A DNA stretch of 64,000 nt from an uncultured Haliea sp. GTDB lineage: Bacteria; Pseudomonadota; Gammaproteobacteria; Pseudomonadales; Halieaceae. The position numbers and the translations under genes are program-made. The stretch's first letter is position 1, and every line of letters begins with the position of its first letter. Positions 11,934 through 19,709 of this stretch are shown here, one piece after another. The stretch spans positions 62,001-126,000 of the forward strand of contig CAMYIZ010000030.1 of the NCBI GenBank assembly GCA_947258585.1, written 5' to 3'. The notes below the pieces were generated by a model. The model searched no databases. It saw nothing but the letters and a program-made list of their open reading frames with translations, and had not been told where the DNA came from.

Positions 11934-12949
11934 AACCCGCGAGCCTCCAGCGCCGTATTCAGGCGCGGATAAACGCGCCGGGCGTTGCCCTCGTAGACCT
12001 TGTAACGATCACTGGCTGAGAGCTTCAGTGCATCCACATAGCGCTTGGTATCGTCAAAATAGTTGCCGGTTTCCGGATCGATACCGCGCACCGCCCCCAC
12101 CATTTCCGAGCCGAACAGGATATTGTCGATATCAATTACCCGGAACAGCAAGTCGATGCCGGGTTGGTGATAGACACAGGTATCGAAGTACACATTCTTC
12201 ATGACGTGCTCCACCAACGGGGGCTGCTTGAGCATATCCGCCAGCCCGCGATAGCGCCCCCAGTGGTAGGGCACCGCACCGCCGCCGTGCGGGATGATGA
12301 AGCGCAGATCGGGAAAATCGCGGAACAGATCACCCTGGATAAACTGCATGAACGCCGTGGTGTCGGCATTGATGTAGTGGGCACCGGTGGCGTGAAAATT
12401 TTCATTGCAGGAACCGGAAACATGGATCATGGCCGGAACATCCAACTCGACCATTTTCTCGAACAAAGGGTACCAGCTGCGGTCAGTCAACGGTTTTGAG
12501 GTCCAGTGGCCACCCGACGGGTCCGGGTTGAGATTGCAGCCCACGAATCCCAGCTCGTTGACGCAGCGCTCCAGTTCAGCGACCGAGTTTTCAATCGGGA
12601 CCCCGGGAGACTGGGGCAGCTGGCACACACCGATAAACTGCTCGGGGTAGAGATCAACCACCCGCTTGATCAGGTCGTTGCAGGCCGAGGTCCACTGCCG
12701 CGACACGGCCTCATTCCCCACGTGGTGCGCCATCGCCGAGGCCCGGGGCGAGAAAACAGTCATGTCGGCTCCGCGCTCCCGCAGCAGTCGCAGCTGGTTC
12801 TGCTCGATACTTTCGCGGATCTGCTCGTCGCTGATCTGCGGCACTTCCGGCAGCGCTCTGCCCTGCTCGTAGGCCTGGAGCTGCGCCTCCCGGAACAGCT
12901 GGTGTGGCTCCGGAGCCGTGGTGTAATGGCCGTGACAATCGATAATCAT
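11930..12949 (-). CDS. ligJ: 4-oxalomesaconate hydratase
   Basis: LigJ hydrates 4-oxalomesaconate (as its 2-hydroxymuconate tautomer) to 4-carboxy-4-hydroxy-2-oxoadipate. It is an amidohydrolase-2 family protein of 339 residues, the standard length. The metal-binding start is IIDCHGHYTT; later segments are MIHVSGSCNENFHATGAHY, FIIPHGGGAVPYHWGR and LFGSEMVGAVRGIDPETG. The last is diagnostic for this branch compared with the ACMSD-like decarboxylases of the same fold. It overlaps ligI by four bases. The adjacent ligU-type tautomerase supplies the correct isomer of its substrate. Confidence 0.92.
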   Translation of the reverse strand: MIIDCHGHYTTAPEPHQLFREAQLQAYEQGRALPEVPQISDEQIRESIEQNQLRLLRERGADMTVFSPRASAMAHHVGNEAVSRQWTSACNDLIKRVVDLYPEQFIGVCQLPQSPGVPIENSVAELERCVNELGFVGCNLNPDPSGGHWTSKPLTDRSWYPLFEKMVELDVPAMIHVSGSCNENFHATGAHYINADTTAFMQFIQGDLFRDFPDLRFIIPHGGGAVPYHWGRYRGLADMLKQPPLVEHVMKNVYFDTCVYHQPGIDLLFRVIDIDNILFGSEMVGAVRGIDPETGNYFDDTKRYVDALKLSASDRYKVYEGNARRVYPRLNTALEARGL

Positions 12950-12958
12950 CCTGCTCTC

Positions 12959-13855
12959 TCAATCCGCGTGGTGGGTATGTTGGTGGCGAATGACGTCGAG
13001 GAGACCGCCAAGGGATTCCTCAGCCAGCGCCGAGCTGAACTGGGGCGCCCACGCCTGGCGCTCCACACAACCGTCGCTCATCCATGGTTGATAGCCCGCC
13101 TCTTCCACTGTTTTGGCAGCTTCGCGCATCTCCGCGGCGCGTCGCGTGCCGTGCTGCAAGGTTCGGGAAATCAGGTAACGGGCTTGTCCGGGCCAGTCCG
13201 GGCCCGGGAAAAGGTTGTCCAGGGACGCCAGCACCGAAGCCTCAACCCCGTAGAAACGGGCAGTGAGGAGAGACTCAGTCACCAACGCTTCTATACCTTT
13301 GACGATCACACTGCGGCACATTTTGGTGGCTGAGGCAACGCCCACTTCTTCTGACACGACAAGCAGATCACTGAAACCGATATCCGCCCCCAGAGCGTGC
13401 AGATCGCGCGCATGCGGGCCACCCAGGAGAATAGGCGATGACGATCGCAGGGGCATGATCGGAGACATGACCGAGGCCTCGACAAAACGCCCGCCGGCAG
13501 CGCTTACAATACTTGAGATTCCACGCTTGGTGCCGGGCGACACCGAGTTGAGATCGACAAAAAAGGCGTTTTGCGTCAAGCCGGACTGTGTGGATTGCGC
13601 TGCATTAAGGGCCTGATCCGCGGTCACCGCCGAGAGCACCAGCTGGCAATCCATCGCCGCTTCGGAGGCCCCTGATGCCACGGCAAACCGGGGATTGGCA
13701 GCAAACCGCTCCAGATTCCGCGCCGGCGCACTTTCGGGGTTACTGAACTGGATATCCCAGGCCCGGACTGCGGCGCGGGTATTTTTCAACAGGTCTTCCA
13801 CAAGGATGCTTCCAACCTCACCCAGGCCGATCACCGCGATCCGTTCAATCGTCAT
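12959..13855 (-). CDS. DUF1932 NAD(P)-dependent oxidoreductase, 6-phosphogluconate dehydrogenase-like
   Basis: This 298-residue protein has an N-terminal Rossmann domain (IAVIGLGEVGSILVEDLL) and a C-terminal all-helical DUF1932 domain (from about residue 190). The beta-hydroxyacid dehydrogenase pattern is present: FVDLNSVSPGTKR, ASVMSPIMPLRSSSPILLGG and a Lys in SATKMCRSV at the usual catalytic position. It overlaps ligU by 11 bases and precedes ligJ by nine, so it is an integral operon member. No step of the canonical 4,5-cleavage pathway needs it, because LigC already does the dehydrogenation. It may recycle a side product or act on a related hydroxyacid. I do not know its function. Confidence 0.82.
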   Translation of the reverse strand: MTIERIAVIGLGEVGSILVEDLLKNTRAAVRAWDIQFSNPESAPARNLERFAANPRFAVASGASEAAMDCQLVLSAVTADQALNAAQSTQSGLTQNAFFVDLNSVSPGTKRGISSIVSAAGGRFVEASVMSPIMPLRSSSPILLGGPHARDLHALGADIGFSDLLVVSEEVGVASATKMCRSVIVKGIEALVTESLLTARFYGVEASVLASLDNLFPGPDWPGQARYLISRTLQHGTRRAAEMREAAKTVEEAGYQPWMSDGCVERQAWAPQFSSALAEESLGGLLDVIRHQHTHHAD

Positions 13856-14951
13856 GACCTGCCCTCGCCTCCCCTTCCGGTACCATTACCTCGCCACGCA
13901 TCAACAGACGCGCGGTTCGCAGCAGTGCCGCGCTGTTGACCTTGAATGTCGCAGCTGCCTGCGTGCCTGCCACATTCATTTCCACGGTAAAAAAACCCGT
14001 GGGATGTTCGACCTCGAATGAATATACACCATCGGCGGGATGCATCCCGGCGACCTGCTGAGCGACCGAGCCGGGCAACACACAGGCAGTTGCCACACTC
14101 ACCGACCCCAGCACACCGATGGCTTCATGGACTCGATGCGGAATAAAAGTCCGGGTATTGATAGTGCCGCCGTCAACCGGTGCCGAGACCAGGCACATTT
14201 TTGGTACTGTCTTGTCGCGCACATCGCCCAGCCCCATCAGCGGCCCTACCACCAGCCGAAGCGTTTCGACCCGATCTTTCAAGGCTGCGTTGGACTCCAG
14301 TTCAGCGGGCGACTCCGCACCCGACACACCCAGATCGGCAGCCCGGATCAGCACCACGGGCATACCGTTATCAATACAGGTGACCGCCAGACCATTGACC
14401 CGGTCAACCACATTGCCGGTGGGTAGCAGGCTGCCACAACTGGAACCCGCGATATCAAGGAACTCCAGAGGCACCGGCGCCGCGGTGCCGGGCACACCGT
14501 CGATGCGCGCCTCGCCCTCGTAACTAACCCGGCCACCCGGTGTTTGGACACTGGCCACAGCGCGGGCTCCCGTATTGACCATGTGAATGCGCACCTCGGT
14601 GATGTCACCGGTGGCTGCAACCAGGCCCTGCTCAATGGCGAAGGGACCCACACCCGCAAGGATATTGCCGCAGTTCTGCCCGCCGGACACTTCGGCGCGG
14701 TCCACCGCCACCTGCAAGAACAGGTAGTCCACATCGCAGCCGGGGTCAGCCGACGGGCTGACGACCGCCACTTTGCTGGTCAGTGGATGCGCACCGCCCA
14801 GGCCGTCTATCTGGCGCGTATCGGGCGAACCCATGGCGGCGAGCAGCACCCGATCGCGCTCAGCGACACTGTCAGGGAGATCGGAGGCAAGGAAATACAA
14901 ACCCTTGGACGTACCGCCCCGTAGGATCATGCAGGGAATCGCGGCCTGCAT
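13845..14951 (-). CDS. ligU: 4-oxalomesaconate tautomerase
   Basis: LigU isomerises the keto form of 4-oxalomesaconate released by LigI into the isomer used by LigJ. It is a PrpF-family protein (diaminopimelate-epimerase-like fold) of 368 residues. The start CMILRGGTSKGLYFLASDLP is highly characteristic, followed by LGGAHPLTSKVAVV, GGQNCGNILAGVGPFAI and the C-terminal IGVLGSVSVATACVLPGS. It begins three bases after ligK. PrpF-family aconitate isomerases look similar, but the operon fixes the assignment. Pseudomonas GalD is the corresponding enzyme of gallate catabolism. Confidence 0.9.
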   Translation of the reverse strand: MQAAIPCMILRGGTSKGLYFLASDLPDSVAERDRVLLAAMGSPDTRQIDGLGGAHPLTSKVAVVSPSADPGCDVDYLFLQVAVDRAEVSGGQNCGNILAGVGPFAIEQGLVAATGDITEVRIHMVNTGARAVASVQTPGGRVSYEGEARIDGVPGTAAPVPLEFLDIAGSSCGSLLPTGNVVDRVNGLAVTCIDNGMPVVLIRAADLGVSGAESPAELESNAALKDRVETLRLVVGPLMGLGDVRDKTVPKMCLVSAPVDGGTINTRTFIPHRVHEAIGVLGSVSVATACVLPGSVAQQVAGMHPADGVYSFEVEHPTGFFTVEMNVAGTQAAATFKVNSAALLRTARLLMRGEVMVPEGEARAGHDD

Positions 14952-14954
14952 CGC

Positions 14955-15644
14955 CTACAGGTCCTGCAGGGTTTTAACGTAGCGCAGACCCTTTTCCTGC
15001 AGGCGTTCACGCATATTGTAGATGTCCAGCCCCAGCTCGCCGGCGGCCAGACGCTCTCGCTTCGACTCCTCGTTGGCAACGCGATGCACAACCCGGGCGT
15101 GCACAGACTCGGCTTCCTGGCGGCGCACAACCACCACACCGTCATCATCCGCAACAATGAGGTCCCCGGGATTGACCAGCGCTCCCGCGCAGACCACGGG
15201 GACATTGACGTTGCCAGGCGTTTCCTTCACGCAGCCCTGGCAGTGTACCGCCCGGGACCACACCGGAAAGCCCATGTCGGTGAGCGTGGCCGTGTCGCGC
15301 ACGCCCGCATCTATCACCAGCCCGAGCACACCGCGAGCCTGCAACGACGTTGCGAGTAGATCGCCAAAATAGCCGTCAGTGCTGGGACTTGTGGGCGCGA
15401 CGACAAGAATGTCTCCCGGCCGGCACTGCTCAACAGCAACATGCAGCATCCAGTTGTCTCCGGGAGCCACCTCACAGGTAACGGCCGTACCCGCTATCGA
15501 CGCAGGACGGTAGATGGGCCGCATGTACGATGCCAACAACCCCTTGCGGCCCTGCGCCTCGTGAACCGTGGCGACCTCGGCTCCCCGGTAAAGTGCCACT
15601 GTCGCGCTCGGTGTGCGCTCAATCTCGGTAACACAGACAGACAT
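14955..15644 (-). CDS. ligK: 4-carboxy-4-hydroxy-2-oxoadipate aldolase
   Basis: LigK cleaves 4-carboxy-4-hydroxy-2-oxoadipate to pyruvate and oxaloacetate, the last step of protocatechuate 4,5-cleavage. It is a class II metal-dependent aldolase of the RraA-like fold, 229 residues, as expected. The catalytic region is visible in [16 protein letters not shown] and [14 protein letters not shown], where Arg and Asp of GVRD bind pyruvate and the metal. HMG aldolase activity is common in the same enzymes. It is the first gene of the minus-strand operon and is divergent from the tandem-HTH LysR gene, with 130 bases between them. Confidence 0.92.
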   Translation of the reverse strand: MSVCVTEIERTPSATVALYRGAEVATVHEAQGRKGLLASYMRPIYRPASIAGTAVTCEVAPGDNWMLHVAVEQCRPGDILVVAPTSPSTDGYFGDLLATSLQARGVLGLVIDAGVRDTATLTDMGFPVWSRAVHCQGCVKETPGNVNVPVVCAGALVNPGDLIVADDDGVVVVRRQEAESVHARVVHRVANEESKRERLAAGELGLDIYNMRERLQEKGLRYVKTLQDL

Positions 15645-15728
15645 AATCCGCTTCTCGGTCAGGTTTCAGATGCAACAAGTCCAGCATACAGCCGCCGGGG
15701 CGGCGTGGGATGTTCAATTGCCGTGAGA

Positions 15729-15754
15729 GGGTATTAGAATTTACTATAGTACCC
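15729..15754. promoter_or_regulatory. Dyad in the ligK/LysR intergenic region
   Basis: A 26-bp interrupted palindrome starts with GGGTA (15729-15733) and ends with TACCC (15750-15754), with an AT-rich centre that also holds TAG/CTA symmetry. It lies in the 130-bp divergent region between the LysR gene and the lig operon, the normal place for a LysR operator. A TATAGT at 15745-15750 could be a -10 box, but no well-spaced -35 is evident. Function is inferred from position. Confidence 0.45.
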
Positions 15755-15774
15755 ACCGAACTTGAGGCCTCCAC

Positions 15775-16986
15775 ATGCCCCCTGCCCTCAATCTGCGCCA
15801 CCTCACTGCCGCACTGGCGATCCGTCAACTGGGCTCCATCAGTGGCGCCATCGACAAGGTTCACCTGTCACAGTCCGCCATTACCCAGGGCCTTAACCGG
15901 CTGGAAACAGAGCTGGGCTTTCGCCTGTTTACCCGCTCCCACGACGGCCTAACAGCCACTGAGGCCGGAGAGATATTTCTGCGGCGGGCACAGCAGGCCT
16001 TCGAGTTTCTATTCAGCATGGACAGGGTGTTACCGCAGCGGGACAAAACCAGACCATCGAGGATCTACCGCTCAGTCACCACCAAGCAACTGCGCGCACT
16101 GATGACCGTTGTCGAACTGGGCAGCTACACCCTGGCGGCGAGGCGACTCAATTTGGCGCAACCCACGGTGCACCGGGCCGTACAGGATATGGAGGCAATT
16201 TGTGGCCTTCATTTCTTCGGCAAGTCTCCGGCAGGCCTGGAACCCACCTGGCACACCCGGCAGCTCGCCCGCTACATCGCCCTGTTCTTCAGCGAACTGT
16301 CCCAGGGCATCGAAGAAGTACAGGAGCACGACGGACGAATGACTGGGCGACTGCGCATTGGCAGTCTTCCACTGGCCAGGACACGCATGGTGCCACGCGC
16401 GGTAGTAACACTGCTCCGGGAGTTTCCGGAAGCCAGGGTCAGCATTATCGACGGCCCCTATAATGAGCAGTTGCACGCCCTGCTCCATGGCCGGCTGGAC
16501 CTTATCGTCGGAGCGCTGAGAGAACCGCTTCCCAGCCCCGATATCGTGCAAAAGCGGCTGTTCGCAGACTCCCTCAATATCGTCGTGCGCCCCGGACACC
16601 CGCTGGAAAAACGGGGTGTCATCAGCGCCACCGAGCTACACGCACTGGACTGGGTCGCTCCCCGTGAAGAAACACCAGCCCGGGAGGCATTTACACATTT
16701 TTTTGAGAGCAATGGCCTTTCTCCGCCGTCGCATGTGATCGAATGCAGTTCTCTCGTCGCCATCCGGGGCATGCTGATGGAAAGTGATCGGGCCGCCCTG
16801 CTGTCGGCCAGGCAGGTCGAGATAGATGTACAGTTCGGCCTGCTCAGCGTGAGCACCCAGAATCTCCAGGGTACCGGGCGGGAAATTGGTATCACACTGC
16901 GCAAAGGCTGGCAGCCGACCCAGGTACAGCAACGCTTCCTGGAGCGGCTGCAAGAGCAGTGCCAACCTCCGCTTGACCCCCACTGA
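15775..16986 (+). CDS. LysR-family regulator with two tandem HTH domains
   Basis: This regulator has 403 residues, about 100 more than a normal LysR protein. The extra length is a second complete LysR HTH. The first is at about residues 6-66 (LAIRQLGSISGAIDKVHLSQ), the second at about 103-163 (ELGSYTLAARRLNLAQPTV). The effector domain starts near residue 190 (GRLRIGSLPLARTRMVPRAV) and is of normal size. An ORF fusion artefact is unlikely because both HTHs lie in one uninterrupted frame with a plausible linker. It is divergent from ligK and almost certainly controls the protocatechuate operon; the inducer is unknown. Confidence 0.85.
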   Translation: MPPALNLRHLTAALAIRQLGSISGAIDKVHLSQSAITQGLNRLETELGFRLFTRSHDGLTATEAGEIFLRRAQQAFEFLFSMDRVLPQRDKTRPSRIYRSVTTKQLRALMTVVELGSYTLAARRLNLAQPTVHRAVQDMEAICGLHFFGKSPAGLEPTWHTRQLARYIALFFSELSQGIEEVQEHDGRMTGRLRIGSLPLARTRMVPRAVVTLLREFPEARVSIIDGPYNEQLHALLHGRLDLIVGALREPLPSPDIVQKRLFADSLNIVVRPGHPLEKRGVISATELHALDWVAPREETPAREAFTHFFESNGLSPPSHVIECSSLVAIRGMLMESDRAALLSARQVEIDVQFGLLSVSTQNLQGTGREIGITLRKGWQPTQVQQRFLERLQEQCQPPLDPH

Positions 16987-17090
16987 GCAGGATCCGGCGA
17001 ACACCGTATTGATATTGACAAGCGGCGCATTCACATCGCACTGCTCCACTCCAGGCACGAACACCACCCCCCCCGATTGCACCTCATTGA

Positions 17091-17134
17091 GTTGACACTA
17101 TCAACCTTTTGGCATAAAGTTGACACTCTCAACC
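17091..17134. promoter_or_regulatory. Two near-identical operator copies upstream of the MarR gene
   Basis: GTTGACACTATCAACC (17091-17106) and GTTGACACTCTCAACC (17119-17134) differ at one base. Each is itself a palindrome (GTTGA-N5-TCAAC), and they start 28 bp apart. The first contains a TTGACA -35-like hexamer (17092-17097); a CATAAA at 17113-17118 could be the -10. The second copy ends 15 bases before the MarR start. This layout is what an autorepressing MarR protein needs. Confidence 0.7.
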
Positions 17135-17149
17135 AATCAGGCAACTCAT

Positions 17150-17596
17150 ATGCCCTACCCAGACCTGAGTGACACACTGCACCGGCTTATGCACGCCTAC
17201 AAAATGCAGCTTCGGGCAACCGCTCTACGTCACCAAATTTCACTTCCCGTCTCGCATATCCGGGCGTTGAAAGGGATCTGCAGACTTGAGGGCAGCACGG
17301 CTCGATCAATTGCCCTGGCAATGAACAGAGACAAAGCGCAGATCACGCGGGTACTGAGTGGGTTGATGGAATCGGGGCTGATTGCAAAGGCTAGCAATCC
17401 AGACGACCGTCGTAGCCAACTACTCATACCCACGAAATCAGGCAAGCAACTGGTGCAGACACTGATTGCAATAGAGGCTGAGGTGGCCGCCCGGCTAACC
17501 CGTACCCTGAGCGCGAAAGAAGTGGATGAGTTTCGCCGCCTGGGCAACATTATGATCGACAACGCAACCACACCCGAACACCACACTGGCGAGTGA
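17150..17596 (+). CDS. MarR-family transcriptional regulator
   Basis: This winged-helix regulator of 148 residues has the usual MarR length. The HTH and wing are in the centre: STARSIALAMNRDKAQITRV for the helix-turn-helix, then SNPDDRRSQLLIPTKSG, the DxRxxxxxLT-type wing signature. The ATG at 17150 is preferred over an upstream TTG at 17120, which lies inside the operator. The gene is followed after six bases by a siderophore-interacting flavoprotein, so the two form an operon that this protein probably represses. The effector is unknown; iron-related control is suggested only by the partner. Confidence 0.85.
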   Translation: MPYPDLSDTLHRLMHAYKMQLRATALRHQISLPVSHIRALKGICRLEGSTARSIALAMNRDKAQITRVLSGLMESGLIAKASNPDDRRSQLLIPTKSGKQLVQTLIAIEAEVAARLTRTLSAKEVDEFRRLGNIMIDNATTPEHHTGE

Positions 17597-17602
17597 GCAT
17601 TT

Positions 17603-18349
17603 ATGACTAAGCCGGCCCCGAGAGAGCTCGAGGTAATTCGACGCCACCAGATCACGAAAAACATGTGCCGCGTAACTCTGGGCGGAGCGGCACTGGACTC
17701 GCTGCCGGAAGATAGCGAAGGCGGCTACGTGAAGCTGATTTTCCCGCAGACGAATGATGAGCGACCGCTAGTCCGCACCTACACCATCAGGTACCAACGT
17801 CAGAATGAAATTGACATTGACTTCGCCCTGCACGAAAACGCGGGGCCCGCGTCAAATTGGGCAATGAATACCCAGCCAGGAGACCGCATTCTCGTTGGCG
17901 GCCCGGGGCCCAGGAAGCTGGTTAACCACCAGGCCGACTGGTACCTGTTGGCAGGGGACATGACGGCTCTACCGGCTATCGCAGTCAATCTAGGTCAACT
18001 ACCGGCAAATGCCATTGGCTACGTCGTCATAGAAGTCCCCTGCGCGGCAGATATCCAGACACTGGAACACCCGAAGGGTATTCAGGTTCGATGGGCCATA
18101 AACCCACATCACGACCCCGAGGGGAATTTTCTGACGGCCCAAATCCGTGACCTTCCCTGGCTGCCCGGAGCTGCGTCAGTGTGGTCTGCATGCGAGTTCA
18201 ACAGCATGCGCAGCCTCAGGCAATTGGTAAAACAGCGACGCGCTGTCCCGAGGTCACATCTGTACATTTCGAGTTACTGGAAAATGGGCCAGTCGGAAAG
18301 CGAGCACAAATTGACGAAGAAGATGGATGCCGACCTGTGGGCAGAATAG
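17603..18349 (+). CDS. Siderophore-interacting protein (FAD-dependent ferric-siderophore reductase)
   Basis: This cytoplasmic flavoprotein of 248 residues is predicted to reduce Fe(III) in imported siderophores and so release iron. It is the SIP family: an FAD-binding barrel with the VRTYTIRYQ motif near residues 57-65, the DFALHENAGPASNWA segment, GPGPRKLV, and an NAD(P)H-binding C-terminal half with YLLAGDMTALPAI and the closing SSYWKMGQSE, which is typical of SIPs. It forms a two-gene operon with MarR. No siderophore receptor or biosynthesis gene is adjacent, apart from the broken TonB receptor some 15 kb away. Its electron donor may be NADPH or ferredoxin. Confidence 0.88.
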   Translation: MTKPAPRELEVIRRHQITKNMCRVTLGGAALDSLPEDSEGGYVKLIFPQTNDERPLVRTYTIRYQRQNEIDIDFALHENAGPASNWAMNTQPGDRILVGGPGPRKLVNHQADWYLLAGDMTALPAIAVNLGQLPANAIGYVVIEVPCAADIQTLEHPKGIQVRWAINPHHDPEGNFLTAQIRDLPWLPGAASVWSACEFNSMRSLRQLVKQRRAVPRSHLYISSYWKMGQSESEHKLTKKMDADLWAE

Positions 18350-18619
18350 CCGTACTCGCCCGCGACGCCGCCTCTCACCGGACCACTCGTGAGGCAGGGT
18401 GCATGACGTGACCCTGGATATTTCGAGGCCGGTAACCGTCGAAACCGGGCCCTGGAGAAGACCACAACAAACGTCTCGGTAAGCAGTTTTACTTTCGGAA
18501 CCCGCGTTTTCTTGCAATGAGCACAGACCCTTTGGCTTGGAAATCCTGGCCACCCGCGTATAATTCTCCAAATCTATAAATTTCAACCCCATCATTTATC
18601 CAGTGAATAGGCACAGACC

Positions 18620-19576
18620 GTGAAACTCAACCGCATCGATCTCAACCTGCTGGTCTACCTCGATGCCCTCCTGCGGGAGCGCAATGTCACCCAGGCCGCG
18701 CACCAGCTGAACCTGTCCCAGCCCGCCATGAGCAACGGCCTGCGCCGCTTGCGCGACCTGTTCGACGATCCGCTCCTGGTGCGCACCTCCGACGGCATGA
18801 CCCCCACCGAGCGCGCCCTGGAACTGGAGCCGCTGGTGCGGGACGTGTTGATGAATATCGAGCAGGCGGTGCAACCGCGCACCGCTTTTGAGCCGGAGCA
18901 GGCCTCGCGGGTGTTTCGCATCATGGCCAGTGACTACGCCGAGTCCACCCTGCTGCCGGCGGTGCTGGGCAAACTGCGGCTGCTGGCGCCGGGGCTCACC
19001 CTGGATATCATGACGCCCTCGGATGTCAGCTTTCTCGATGTCGAGCGCGGCAAGGTGGACATGGTGATCAACCGCTTCGACTCCATGCCCCAATCCTTTC
19101 ACCAGATCCACCTCTGGGATGACAGTTTCTCCTGCCTGCTGAGCCCGGAAAACCCGGTGCTGGAAGATTTCTCCCTGGAAAATTACCTGCAGGCCAAGCA
19201 CATCTGGGTGAGCAAGACCGGCATGGGTGTCGGTGTGGGCGTGGACCCGGACGATGTCCAGCGCCTCGGCTGGGTGGACGCGGCGCTGGCGAAAATCGGC
19301 AAGAAGCGCCAGATTCGCGTTTTCACCCGCCACTACCAGGCCGCCATGACCCTGGCGGAGCAGAATGACCTGATCGTCACCCTGCCCACCCGGGCCGCCC
19401 TGCTCAAGCGCAACAACCCGCGGGTGGTGCTGCGCGAGCCGCCCCTGGCGATCCCGCCGCTGGAGCTGAAAATGGCCTGGAGTCCGCTGCTGCAACATAA
19501 TCCGGCCAACCGCTGGTTGCGCAAGCTGATCGCGGATACAGCGCGGGAACTGGACCAGAAACCGCCGCTGCCCTGA
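18620..19576 (+). CDS. LysR-family transcriptional regulator, NodD branch
   Basis: This 318-residue LysR regulator has an HTH at about residues 6-66 (IDLNLLVYLDALLRERNVTQ, then LNLSQPAMSNGLRRLRDLFD) and an effector domain starting near FRIMASDYAESTLLPAV. The start is a GTG at 18620; the conserved LDLNLL-like opening follows at once. It is similar in plan to the LysR protein at 3129. Malate synthase G lies 133 bases downstream on the same strand. A sequence between them (19608-19624) matches, in inverse orientation and with one difference, a sequence in front of the TonB receptor. It may regulate glcB, but this is an inference. Confidence 0.83.
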   Translation: MKLNRIDLNLLVYLDALLRERNVTQAAHQLNLSQPAMSNGLRRLRDLFDDPLLVRTSDGMTPTERALELEPLVRDVLMNIEQAVQPRTAFEPEQASRVFRIMASDYAESTLLPAVLGKLRLLAPGLTLDIMTPSDVSFLDVERGKVDMVINRFDSMPQSFHQIHLWDDSFSCLLSPENPVLEDFSLENYLQAKHIWVSKTGMGVGVGVDPDDVQRLGWVDAALAKIGKKRQIRVFTRHYQAAMTLAEQNDLIVTLPTRAALLKRNNPRVVLREPPLAIPPLELKMAWSPLLQHNPANRWLRKLIADTARELDQKPPLP

Positions 19577-19607
19577 CCGGTGTTGCATTTACCAGGGGAA
19601 TGACCGC

Positions 19608-19624
19608 GATAAAAACGATAAATT
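19608..19624. promoter_or_regulatory. Candidate operator upstream of glcB
   Basis: On the minus strand this 17-mer reads AATTTATCGTTTTTATC. The stretch 2657-2673 on the plus strand, in front of the TonB receptor, reads AATTTATTGTTTTTATC, one base different. Each site sits beside a gene for a NodD-branch LysR protein, so this could be a shared binding sequence. The AT-rich composition stands out in a GC-rich region. Confidence 0.45.
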
Positions 19625-19709
19625 AGCTAAATCTTCAAGCCGACCCTAGACTACGGGCTCAGCTTAGCGTGAGGCGATATCTGCCTCCACCAGCGCATGA
19701 GGACAGACC

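Noticed and set aside
17120-17149. Upstream TTG start for the MarR gene
   Set aside because: It falls inside the second operator copy and adds ten residues without family likeness; the ATG at 17150 is better.
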